This document shows positions 33,895-44,812 of a DNA stretch of 64,000 nucleotides, one piece after another. The stretch is from Undaria pinnatifida. Its lineage: Eukaryota > Sar > Phaeophyceae > Laminariales > Alariaceae. The stretch is from NCBI GenBank assembly GCA_012845835.1, contig JABAKD010000030.1:10329805-10393804 (forward strand). The letters run 5' to 3'. Within the stretch, counting starts at the first letter, position 1. Each line of letters opens with the position of its first letter. A model generated the notes under the pieces. It was given only the letters and a program-made list of their open reading frames with translations, was not told the origin of the DNA and ran no database searches. Both the position numbers and the translations under genes were made by a program.

Positions 33895-36800
33895 CAGGGC
33901 ATGTCATGGGCCGAAAGTGCGGGCCGGGCCGGGCCGAGAATTTTGATGAATGTGATGGGCCGGGCCGGGCTGGGCCGAAACAAATGAAAATGTGATGGGC
34001 CGGGCTGGGCCGAAAAAATGGAGACGTGATGGGCCGGGCCGGGCCGGGCCGGGCCGGGGCGAGAGTTTTGAAATTTGATGGACCGAGCCGGGCTGCGGCC
34101 CATCGTGTGGAAACGGATTATCATCTGAAAATTTGATGGGGCGGGCCGGGCCGCGGCCCATCATGTGAAAAATTGATGGGCCGGGCCGGGCCGTGGCCCA
34201 TGAGATGTGGGCTTTATATGGGCCGCTCTGCCGAGCCCATGAGGCGGCCCACGAGTTTTCACAGGCCAGCCCAGGCCGCGGCCCATGAAATGTGGTGTAC
34301 TGCTGTTGCTGCTATAATATGTGCGATGACGAAGTCCTGCCCATGAGATGGCCCACGCGTGTTTGCGGGCTGGCCCGGGCCGCGGCCCATCATATGCTAT
34401 GTGCGGTAAGTACCACTATGACGACTTCGACGTCCGCCCTGCCCATGCGAGGCAACCAACCCACATTTATTGGCCGAGACACGGGCCGGCCCGCGTGTAA
34501 CCTGTTCAAATAAGCCGCAGAAGAGCGGTTTACGGTTTACAGTTTGTTTCGCAGCAAAAAACAGCAACAACAGGCGAGGAGAACAAAAAGGATTCGATCC
34601 TCGCGATATGAATACTGAACGAAAACTGAAGATGGTTTATAAATGAGGCGTATCTCTGCATACCAAGCACAACCGCTGTTGCTGCTGCCAGCGCCAGAGT
34701 AAACTATACTCCGGACGGTACGCAAGCAGAACCAAAGAACAAACTGCCCTAAGAACAACAACTGCTGCTGCTGTGTGTACTGCCCCATAAACAATCTTGA
34801 CGAGAGTGCCGCTGCTCATCCACATGTGGCCTATCACGTTTCACGAGCACCACACTCTTCTAGACTACATATCCTACATCCCCTTCACCAACGACAGCCT
34901 GCGCCTTTGCAGCAAGGCTTCGTAGAGCCTTCGCCCGTACGTTCTTAATCTGGCTGTTCGCCGAAGAGGACGGTTGAGTGGCTAAAGGCCCCCACGAGAG
35001 AAGAAGCACCCTTCCCAACCAGCGTCTTGCAGAGGGGGGGTGGGGACTCTGACGAAGTGCCGGCTAAGCCCAACGCCTACACGATGATTGCGCTGTTGAC
35101 TCGATGTCGACGGCACCGTGACCTGTGCCAGAGGAATTTAGAGAGTAATCATGAACGGGTATTAGAAGGCCAAATATTAGATGCGCATCATGGTGTCAGC
35201 TGTTTCTTGTCTACAGCAGGACGAAGCACCAGGCAGATAATGGAAGTTATCAGATTTTCCTTTAATTTATACTCGTAACTTTTGAGCAATTGCTATGCAC
35301 ACCAGTTTTACCCGGAATTCAACAATGTAAGACTCCTCCGGCCGTCTGTCGTCGTACTCGTACATCTCTTGGTATTATTTCTTGTGTCGTATACGAACCT
35401 TTTCGCTGTTTTGTAGCCGTCTGTTGTATACAGAGTATTATAGAGGTAATGCGTTATATTAAGATGAAATTCAAATAAACAATTTTTGGTTAATCCGTTC
35501 TTTTGACCCCACGAAGTCAGTACACCCATTGTCCGTGCTGACTCTTATTCTTCATCCTATTAATAGAGAGATACAAATTACGTGGTCATAGACTGCTGTG
35601 AGGCAGTCAGAGTAAACCAATCTATTTATAGTTTGGGTGCATGCCTTCGTTTCCAATAGCTGCGTTCAGCCGTCCCAGCCCAGCCCATCCCAACCCCGAC
35701 CCTCTCGTCCTCGCTGTCGTGGTGTTTGCTTACCCACGCGACGCCCAGCCTCTCCTCTCCCCACGCTGCACCTATTACGCTCTTCGCTGTGGCGATGCTG
35801 CCCCATTGCTCGGCAAGCATGAAAAACGAAACAAAAGAACAAAGGAAAAAGAGACACATCGTAATCCAACGGAAACAAAATAACAATAAATACCAGGTAT
35901 AACATATACTCCTATTTTTAATTTATAGCACGACAGGGTGCAAGTTTACTCGACTTTATATGGGAACGACATCCATGCATATACGCTACATGTATATTCT
36001 CGTAAACTGTATACACAACTTGTATCCCCGCCAAGAGTACTTTGTGTCCAGCCAAGAAACTCTTGCCCTCTGTATCAAAATAATTCCTTACTAGAAGCGC
36101 GATCCTCACAACTACCCACCTGGTGCTACCTCGACGAGCGCCTCTGCGCCTTGGCTCGTTGCCTGTGCGGATCTGCTGCTCGCGGCGAAAACCAACTTCC
36201 ACTCTGCGTCGTGATCCTTCTGCAATGTCTTATCAAAGCCTTCGTGCAATTGTGAGTGCACAAGGAACACTCCTTGCCTTCTCCGCGCTTCAAACAGCAA
36301 TTACTTGACGTTCTCGCCAGGGTTCGGCCCAGACGGAACCGCCGGTGGATACTTCACGAAGCAGGGCCAGACAGGGGGCATCTTTTGGCCGAAACCTGTG
36401 ATGAGATTCACCTTTGTGGGTGTGGGTGTCGTTGTCGAACCAAGAATGAAGCTTGCTGCTGCTGCAATCGCATGGGAAGCCGCCACAAAAAAAAATAACC
36501 AGATCGTTACCTTTGTTCTCTTAGAATGAAAGATCGTGAGCAGGTGCAGGCGTTGCAGCAGCTGTTGTAGCAGGTGCGGGTATCGCAGCAGCAGGTCAGT
36601 GCTGCTGCTGCTGGTGTGAACGTCGCAGGAACAGAAGGACGTGGTGGTCCACCAGTCGGGACATAATCCATCGGAGCAGGCATTGAATTTGCTAGCTGAT
36701 CGATGGATCAAGACTGAGTGAGCAGTGGATGTTTGTGCCTCATGGGCCGGAAGCAGCTATTGGACGTATGATGTAGGTCCTGAAATAAATAAGGTGTATC

Positions 36801-37465
36801 ACGCGGCTTGCAGAGATGAGTATCGACACTAAATTTATCAGTCACAGCTGACGTGTCGAGAAGATTTTTTTCAAAATAGAACGGCTATGAATCGGTATAA
36901 AAATATACTCCGGAGTATCTATTACCTGGTAATACTATTAGCCGATAATAAATACGAAAATACAAAAAAAACGTCAGTGTGCAATTTTTAGTACGGGGTA
37001 ACACATGGGCCAGCCCGTGGGCCGGCCCATAGGCCGGCTCTTCAAATCCACGGGCCGGCCCATATGAAGCCCGTGTCTCATGGGCCTCGCTGCGAATGTC
37101 ATGGGCCGGGCCGGGCCAGGCCGACAAATTTGAAAAACTGATGGGCCGGGCCGGGCCGGGCCGACATATTTTGACATTCGATGGGCCGGGCTGGGCCGCA
37201 GCCCTTCCTCTGAAAAACTTGACAGGCCGCGCCGGGCCGCGGCCCAGCCTCTGAAAAATTGATGGGCCAGCCCGGGCCACGGCCCATCCTATGAAAATTT
37301 GATGGGCCGGGCCGGGCCGCGGCCCATCCTAAGAAAATTTGATGGGCCGGGCCGGGCCGCGGCCCATCAAATAAAAAATTGATGGGCCGGGCTGGGCCGC
37401 GGCCCACTACATGAAAAAATGATGGGCCGGGCCGCCCCACCAGCGCCGGACCATGACAAGGCCTG
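33895..37465. mobile_element. hAT-like DNA transposon with GGGCC arrays, copy 1
   Basis: The left end is CAGGGCATGTCATGGGCC; the right end read inward is CAGGCCTTGTCATGGTCC. The 8-bp target duplication ATATATAC lies at 33887-33894 and 37466-37473. Both ends carry arrays of a roughly 45-bp unit (GATGGGCCGGGCCGGGCCGC, GGCCCATC, A/T spacer) in opposite orientation (33900-34500 and 37000-37430). No transposase is recognised inside, so it is non-autonomous. The interior (34500-36900) holds gene-like minus-strand pieces with plausible splice sites. Confidence 0.8.
34860..36710 (-). pseudogene. Gene-like fragments carried inside the GGGCC transposon
   Basis: Minus-strand pieces shared with the relative at 57.4-58.2 kb: a Met-start MDYVPTGGPPRPSVP piece (36671 leftward), FILGSTTTPTPTK ending in GTGAAT (about 36460), VHSQLHEGFDKTLQKDHDAEWK (about 36270-36200) and, near 35020-34870, SHSTVLLDEQPEIKDVRAKA-like coding that is cleaner in the other copy. 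AG and GT borders at several pieces suggest exons with introns. I do not recognise the family. It may be the element's own gene or captured host DNA. Confidence 0.4.
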
Positions 37466-37473
37466 ATATATAC

Positions 37474-38030
37474 CAAATATAGACAGCACACCACATTTCA
37501 TGAGCTGCGGCCCAGGCCGGCCTGTGAATACTCGTGGGCCGCCTCATGGGCTGGGCAGAGCAGCCCATATAAAGCCCACATCTCATGGGCCGCGGCCCGG
37601 CCCGGCCCATCAAATTTCCACATGATGGGCCGCGGCCCAGCCCGGCCCATCAAATTTTCAGATGATGGGCCGCGGCCCGGGCCGGCCCGGCCCATCAAAT
37701 TTCCACACGATGGGCCGCGGCCCGGTCCGGCCCATCAAATTTTCAAAACTCTCGCCCCGGCACAGCTCGGCCCACCAAATTTTCAAAACTCCCGGCCCGG
37801 CCCGGCCCGGCCCGGCCGCCATCAAATTTAAAACTCTCGGCCCAGCCCGGCCCGGCTAATTACATTTTCATTTTTTTCGGCCAGGCCCGGTCCATCACAT
37901 TTTCATTTTTTCGGCCTGGCCCGGCCCATCACATTTTCAAAATTCTCGGCCTGGCCCGGCCCGGCCCATGACAATTTTCAGATCGGTCCGGTCCGGTCCG
38001 GCCCGTGCTCTCGGCCCATGACATGCCCTG
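37474..38030. mobile_element. Partial GGGCC element (inverted end fragment)
   Basis: Reading inward from 38030, CAGGGCATGTCATGGGCCGAGAGC and the GGGCC array match the left end of copy 1 in reverse orientation, down to the ATGAAATGTGGTGT word near 37490. There is no matching second end or duplication, so it is a fragment lying back to back with copy 1. Confidence 0.7.
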
Positions 38031-38090
38031 GTTGTAATTTATCATAAAAATTAAAATACACTCCAGCTGTGAGATCGATTATAATATATA

Positions 38091-38142
38091 CAAGGGCTCC
38101 GCTCCGCGGGCGGCTAACGCCGCCCGCTACGCTCGCACAAGG
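38091..38142. repeat. Hairpin motif, copy 2
   Basis: CAAGGGCTCCGCTCC, then GCGGGCGGC-TAA-CGCCGCCCGC (9-10 bp stem), then TACGCTCGCACAAGG. It is almost identical to the copy at 45382. Confidence 0.75.
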
Positions 38143-40982
38143 AAGATGTTGGTGAAAAAATGTACAGATGATGCAGACTAGTACATGATTTTTAATAATT
38201 GGCGACTTTATAATGCCAAGACATATGTTGGAAAGCTCACTGCACAACGCTGAATCCTCGCTCGCGAGCTGACGTTTTTCGTTTCGTTGTCATTTTTTTT
38301 TCCTGTAACTAAGGGTTTATACTCAAGAACACCGCAGGGAGGTGCGAATCTCCAACGCTGTGTGTACACGCGTTCCTCTTAGGCAACGGCCGCAGAATGT
38401 GGGCGGTGTTGACGATCACCGGACGAGTAGACGTGCTCGGTAAAGAGACAGAATCTCAGGTTGAGATGGGGACAGTAGGAAGTGCGAGAGGTGTGCGAGG
38501 GCGCACCCTCGCACTCCTCTCGGACGAAAGCAAGGGGCAACGAGCTGAGGAAGCGTCTGGGAAGACGTCTTGAGGTTCCTCGGGATGTTGTTCCCTTCCT
38601 TGTGGCTCGGAGTGTGGGCGAGAACGACATCGCTCCGAGAGACGATCTTTCTAGGAGAACGTGCGGAACGTTCCCGAAGGTTCTAGAATTTGTGTTCAGA
38701 CGCAAGTAGGCAGGTTGGGTTCAGAGCATTGTGACCCACATAACGTATGATAAATATTCATGGAAAAATACTATATTTTGAATGTATGAAAATAAAGAAA
38801 AGACTGAAAACATATGAGTATATAATGTTATCATGTATTGATTCCAAAATGCCAAGAAGGACCGTTTGTAGTCTTCAAACGCCAAGGGTGTGTGGTGGAG
38901 CATAAATGGCGAAATTATGCAAAGAAGTACAAACATGTCCTAGGAGCACCGTGGCCCACCATTGTAGATGGTTATAACACAACGAAAAGGACGAGATGCC
39001 TTTCGCCCTGGGCGAAAAAAGGCAAGATCGTGATCGCGGACACCTATATACACCTACTCTTATTGCACAAGGTCACTGGTGCGCGTATGGCAATACAATA
39101 CATGCATGCTTATGGACTACGTGGCACCAGTAACCGTACAGCTTACACCGATAAAAACACGGAAAATGAAAGTCCTCCCCTTGGAAAAAAATGTTGCAGT
39201 CTATCAACACTAGTGGTGTTCGGACATCAAGCATGATCACGCAACAATGCAGGATGTGGCCGCACACCGTTGGCATCAACGTACACGCGCTCTATACAAC
39301 TTCCTATGGTGCGCTCTGGCCCAAAAATATACGTGTGGCATACAACGCCGAGCGCAGAATGATGAACTAACACGGTTATAGCACTCCACTATACAATACA
39401 ATTGACAGAGAGATCCCCACCGCTTGTTCTTCCAGAAAAAAAAAAAAGAGGGATAGATGGACGATGAATGCAGGCCTAAAGTCTATATTAAAACAAAACT
39501 AGTCGCTCGTCGTTGAACAATAAAATTAAGAGAGAGAGAGATCCCCACCGCTTGTTCCTCCAAAAAAAACAAAGGGAGGGATAGATGGACGAGGAATGCA
39601 GGCCCATAGTCTATATCAAAACAAAACTAAGTAGTCGAGGAGATACCCTTCACCCTCTTATCGTTGAGGGTGACGTACAGACCATCAAATAATGCAGGGT
39701 GTGGCCCTACACCGTTGTCACCAAGGTACACGTACTCTATACAACTAAAGCCGACAATGAAATTCCACCCCCTCCTGGGAAGAAGGAAAGGTTGCCGTCC
39801 AATAAAGCTAGCGGTGTGCGGTAGAGCGCACGTCACATGACTATCTCTAAGCGTCAACAGCGACGTACACGTACTCTATACTCCGTAAGATGGCCGTAGT
39901 GTCGCGAACTCATGTACGCGTAGCAGATACTACTGAGAACACCCTACAATTTTAGTCGACAAAAAAACAGACAATGAAATTCCTTCCCTCCCTTGGCAAA
40001 ACAACTTTGCAGTCTATCAACGCTAGTGGCGCTGGTAGATCGCAAATGATCTTACAAAAATGCAGGATGTGGCCGTACACCGTTGGCACCAACGTACACG
40101 TGCTCTGTACAACTTCAGCGGGCAATGATACTGACAACGAAATTCATCTACCCTTTGGTGAACAGAACGAACAAGTTGAAGGGACGCCCCCCTCTCTTGA
40201 AAAGTTAAGGAAAAATCTTAATTGTTGAGGCTGATGTACAGAGCGTCTAATAATGCAGGGTGTGGCCGCACACCGTTGTCTCCAACGTACACGTCCTCTA
40301 TACAACTAAAGCCAACACCAATACAGGCAATGAAATCCCTCTCCCCTCTGGGTGAAAGAAGGAAGCTTTGTCGTGTATTAACACCAGAGGTGTGCTGTGG
40401 AGCGTACATGACATGGCTATCTCTAAGCATCGACAGCGACGCCCATGTATTTTACATCACATACGATGGCCATGGTGGCCGGAACGCATGTACGCGTATC
40501 AGAGACTACTGAGAATCGAATAAAGTACTCAAGTTGATACCGACGAACATTACTGTATATAATGCAAGACCCTACATCACTTAAGACAAAAAAATGGGGA
40601 CACGTATGAAACGATACATGGAGTAATGGCCGCGCGGAACTAACTAATTCCCCGAGCCCCATGTGCACGCGTGACTATGACACCCTCGTGGGATATTAAC
40701 ATGAGAAAGATGCACAAACAGGCACAATGCAAGAAGAATCTCAGCTAACCAAAACATCCAGGAAACATCGCGGGTGCGCAGACGTTAACAGCTTGGAAAA
40801 GCAGGAATTTCTTCGTCCCCGAAAGAGTGGACGGAAAGGTGTCCTGATGGCGGTTCGGCTGAAAATATCTTCATGCTGAGGAGTTAATGCCGGAAATCCT
40901 GCAAGACGGTTGAAAGCAGCAAGGTGCAGTAGGGGCGGTGGCGTTTGATGGAACAAAAAATAAATGCATTACCTTCTAGGCA
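38143..40982. repeat. Decayed tandem repeats, no gene seen
   Basis: A unit with AATGCAG(G/A)(G/A)TGTGGCC(G/C)(C/T)ACACCGTTG...AACGTACACG..CTCTATACAAC recurs at 39245, 39688, 40055 and 40248, alternating with an ATGAAAT(T/C)C...CC(C/T)TGGG segment, so the higher-order period is about 190 or 370 bp. Inside, a 128-bp unit (GAGAGATCCCCACCGCTTGTTC) is duplicated at 39408 and 39537. The first 700 bases (38143-38900) hold nothing recognised. Confidence 0.65.
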
Positions 40983-41480
40983 TTATGCGTTGTAATGTAC
41001 AGATACGTAGTGCATGGAAGAGGGAAAGTATAAAACATTGCAGGTGTTGTTGGTAGGAGGAGGAGGGTACGGTTGACCCGAAATAGAAACCGAAATGTTG
41101 ATGTTGTAGGCAAGCTGTGCAGCAATGATTTCGATGTACCCGGCATTCGCGCAGGGGTTGACCATGAGTTCAAGATAATGTTGAGCAGACGAGTACAAAG
41201 TAGGAGGGGCGTTAAGTATTTGTACGGGTTCGATGCCTATACCAAAGGAAATGGCGTCGTGGAAAGATAATTTTGCATTTGGCAGTTTGTCGTGCAGGTG
41301 CTCTTGAATATATTGTAGGATGTTGGCGCGAATTGTAGCGTGTTGTTCAGGGTTACCAAAAACTTTGCGTGAAATGCATCGAAGCAGGCAAGCTTCATTT
41401 CCTAGTTCGTTAACAATAGTCCAGGGATTGCCAGGAGGTGGCGTGCATGGTATACTGCACAAGACGGTAAGGTACCGCAC
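40983..41480 (-). CDS. Second OTU-like cysteine protease ORF
   Basis: 165 codons, or about 150 if it begins at an acceptor (CTTGTGCAG) just inside. It parallels the 25804-26457 ORF over its whole length: WTIVNELGNEACLLRCISRKV against WSIIPEIGDGACLLRCISRRV, a matching helix with TLYSSAQHYLE, and the end CNVLYFPSSMHYVSVHY with the expected His. So it is an OTU-fold paralogue, clearly diverged from the first. No LTR or inverted ends are seen around it. A repeated host or transposon gene family is the likely source. Confidence 0.7.
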   Translation of the reverse strand: MRYLTVLCSIPCTPPPGNPWTIVNELGNEACLLRCISRKVFGNPEQHATIRANILQYIQEHLHDKLPNAKLSFHDAISFGIGIEPVQILNAPPTLYSSAQHYLELMVNPCANAGYIEIIAAQLAYNINISVSISGQPYPPPPTNNTCNVLYFPSSMHYVSVHYNA

Positions 41481-42210
41481 CCAGGCGTTCTCTTTTTTGA
41501 AGGGGGATTTATAAAAACGAAGCCATCAACATGGCACCACTCCTTGATATAAAAAAGGCACAATACAGCAATACTGCAAAGCCCTAGCGCGACGCATACA
41601 CAGCACTATCAACTCATCTACGTGATACTTCGAAGTATAAATGAAACCTGAAAGAGCAGCACCACTGCTGGTTATGAAAAAAAAGGCACAGCACAACACG
41701 GCACAATTAGTACTACCGCGAATGAACAGAGCCAAGCTGATGGCAACCTGGCACGAAAGAAAGACAAAACATGGTACCACTGCTGGCGATAAACCTGTGC
41801 AGCTGAACAATTATGAAAAAACTCACCCACATAGTATATTACAAGTACCAACAACGCAGCTTGCAAATATGAGTATTGACCCGAAATTCGTCGAACTCAC
41901 GGCTGACGTCCTTGAAATATTTTTATAAAATAGAAGCGCGGCGAGACCTATAGCTAAGCATGGCCGCCGCGTTGCGCGGCGGAACGTAACGTGCTTCTCA
42001 GCAGGGCAGGGGATTTTAAAAAAGTGAAAAACGTCGTCTGTGAATACGACCGATTGAATGGTGAAGCTAAACTTTGGAAACTGCATGATACATTATTAGA
42101 TCTGTGCTTCATTCAACGTCAGCTGTGAGTACGACCGATTGAATAATTGAAACTCAACTTTGCAAGCTGCGTGGTACATCATCTATACTTTATTTACTTG
42201 TAAAACAAAG
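41481..42210. other. Intergenic repeats
   Basis: Two imperfect copies of GCACCACT(C/G)CT(T/G)G(A/T)TAT(A/G)A(A)AAAAGGCACA occur at 41532 and 41665, with a third at 43806. A GACGT(C/G)(A/T)GCTGTGA(A/G)TACGACCGATTGAAT phrase is repeated at 42030, 42118 and, diverged, at 43910. No gene is supported. Confidence 0.5.
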
Positions 42211-43639
42211 GGAAATTGACAAAATCGGGTACACCCGGGTGGTTTCTGAACAAAATCGGGTACCTTTTTTTCCGCGACGGGGCGCGCTTACGTACGCCTG
42301 CAAAACGCCTCCAAATCGCCTTCTGGCGCCTGAACTCACTGCGCCTTATGTACGCGCAGCACCCCAAACCGTTTTTTCGGCGTTCGAACCCTCAAAACGG
42401 CGCCAATGACGGCCCCCAAAAAGTGCTCTCGACGGACAACCCGATTTTGTTCAGGAACACACCGGGTATACCCCGCCCTGTGCTTCGATTTTATCAACTA
42501 CCCGATTTCGGCCATACTGCACCCGTTTTTGTTCACTTGCAACACCCGCGGAGACACGGAAACGGACGACATCTCCCCGCGACCCAGCTGTGGAAGATCC
42601 CGCACACAACTATTAATAGCAACTTGGCGACTGTCATGCGACCACAGCAGCACTGCTAACTTCCCGGCCCACAAAGATCCAGCCCCGATGCAACCGCACT
42701 GCGAAGAATGGTGGCATGGCGGTGAGCGCGGACACCCAACCAAGATCCGGCGACACCCAACCAAGATCCGGCGCTAGGACGAAAAGACAAGACCATATTG
42801 TTGTTTGTTGTTTTCTCACATTAACTCTTGTCAAAAATCTAGAGCCCGTGGTCACACAAAGGTGCTGGAGCCCTAGGAAGATCCGAAAAACCAAGTGAAA
42901 TCAAAATTCGTCAGGGAAATACTACGCTTTCCCGCCTAAAAACGCATGATACGGAAGAAGGCGCACAAGTGAAAAGGTCAAATGTGCAAACTAAACTCAC
43001 ATGGCCGCGGGTATCCACTCAACTACAGCATAGAGTTCCCCCGTCCCCACAACAAACCAACTCGTATATGTAGAGACGGTCCACCGTTGGTGATTTGGTC
43101 CTCACAACAACACGCGTCAGACGAGCCTGAGGATGTCTGTTTTCGGAGAACTTCGTGTTTTTCCGAAAAAATAAGGGACGTATGTATCCTCCCTTCCCCG
43201 GAGCATGTATTGCGGTGGGGTGCTTCGAAGTACTTCGCATAACTCGACAAACTACTTGTACTTCGTAGTACAGCTGTTGCGTGTGTGTATGCGTTCGCAG
43301 TATTATGTGTTAGCAGTCCAGTACGTGTTCGCAGCACAGTATGTGCTCGCAGTACAGTAGTAGTATGTGTTCGCATCACGGTATACATATGTTCGCGTTA
43401 TTGAGTACGTGTTCGCAGTAGGTATTTGCAGTACAGAATGAATTTGTTCGCAGTACAGAGGGTTCGAACGCCGAAAAAACGGTTTGGGGTGCTGCGCGTA
43501 CACAAGGCGCAGTGAGTTCAGGCGCCAGAAGGCGATTTGGAGGCGTTTTGCAGGCGTACGTAAGCGCGCCCCGTCGCGGAAAAAAAGGTACCCGATTTTG
43601 TTCAGAAACCACCCGGGTGTACCCGATTTTGTCAATTTG
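42211..43639. mobile_element. DNA element with 180-bp terminal inverted repeats
   Basis: The arm 42211-42392 (GAAATTGACAAAATCGGG, GGTTTCTGAACAAAATCGGG, AAAACGCCTCCAAATCGCC, CGTTCGAACCCT) recurs inverted, nearly identical, at 43459-43639. The interior shows no transposase; it has a 21-bp duplication GACACCCAACCAAGATCCGGC at 42738 and a TTCGCAGTACAGTATGTG-type array at 43280-43445. No clean target duplication is seen. It looks like a non-autonomous element or foldback. Confidence 0.7.
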
Positions 43640-44008
43640 CCTCAAATAGAATGCGGGGAAGCAACAGAAGAAAATACTTGCTGGTGTGAAAGTCAGTTGC
43701 CCTCTTGAACCGAGCACACCACACGTTTCGTCCTGCCGCCAATCACACGTAACACATAAGCTATCTGATACACAAGCAACACAACGCACCGGACCACTAA
43801 TTATGTTGATAAAAAAGAAGGCACAGCACGAAACCACATAGCGCACTGCGGCATCGAATCACTCAGCAGAGCACAACTGGGAGGGGATTTAATAAAAAAA
43901 AGTCAAGTAACGTCAGCTGTGAATAAGACCGCTTGACTGGAGGTTTTAGATTTGTAAAAACGAAGATAGAAACGAAGAACAACAACGAACAAAGAACAGC
44001 GAGCTTAC

Positions 44009-44748
44009 CCCAATCACTGGGCTCCCCTCCGGCACAACCCACCCAAACTTGAGCTTTCCACCGTGGCGGAATCCCAGACACGATTTCAACACCACGTGGA
44101 GATTTTTCCAGCCTGGTACGACCGGTACGACACGCACAACAGCAGACGATGACGGAATATGCGTGTTCGTATCATGATGGTATGCATGCAAGAAAATGAG
44201 CTGCATTTGTTTTCAAATACTGTAGAATAATTTGCAACAACAAAAAGAAGGTGGCGAACAACACGACAGCCGTCCCCGCCGGCGCAAGAACGCATCGCAA
44301 CCGCTAGAGGCGATCGGCGTGGAGGTACATCAAGCCTGACAGAGCGTAAACACACGTACCTACCAATCTCTCACAGCCTGCAGTAAGCAACACTGCTATC
44401 GCCCCAAGAAAGCAACACAAAACCCTGCATTTCTCAACAACACAAAGGCCTCTCAACCTCAACACACAATCCTGACTCACCCTTATCAGCGCCAGCACCG
44501 TCGCCAGCAACCCCGATCGACGGTGAACCCGCCGTATCTTGGTCGCACCACTCACAGGCTCTAGGGTTCGAGCCAGAGCCCAAATGGGGCTTGTTAATGT
44601 TGTAAAATAGAGGACAGCGTCCCTCCCCGTCGGTCCTACGGCGATCGCAGATGCCGTGGAAAGACTGCGAATTTTTTCGTCTTTTGGAGAGAATGTGCCC
44701 CTCGCAATCCGTTGTAGGGCAGGGCCAATATTTATTTTTTTCCGCCAT
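44009..44748 (-). CDS. Two exons of a Cys-rich gene, product not recognised
   Basis: Exon 1 is 44748-44481 (89 codons plus one base) from a good ATG (GTCATGGCGG); exon 2 is 44112-44009. The donor AAGG/GTGAGT and acceptor GTACCAG join in phase 1 and read on, and exon 2 ends at GGG/GTAAGC, so more exons follow to the left. The N-terminus has YWPCPTTDCEGH, GICDRR, GRCPLFYN and CEWC, spacing that suggests a zinc-binding ribbon or knuckle. Exon 2 reads WKNLHVVLKSCLGFRHGGKLKFGW. I know no family with this layout. A start at 44805 is also possible. Confidence 0.5.
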
Positions 44749-44812
44749 GACAACCGACCACCCTCCCTCCGAATACTCCACCTCAGCGCCTCCGTCCAAC
44801 GCCACAGCAGCA

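Noticed and set aside
36885-38000. ORFs rich in GPARP/RPGPAH repeats (also near 33.9, 56.4 and 58.5 kb)
   Set aside because: Translation of the GGGCCGGGCC subterminal arrays of the transposons.
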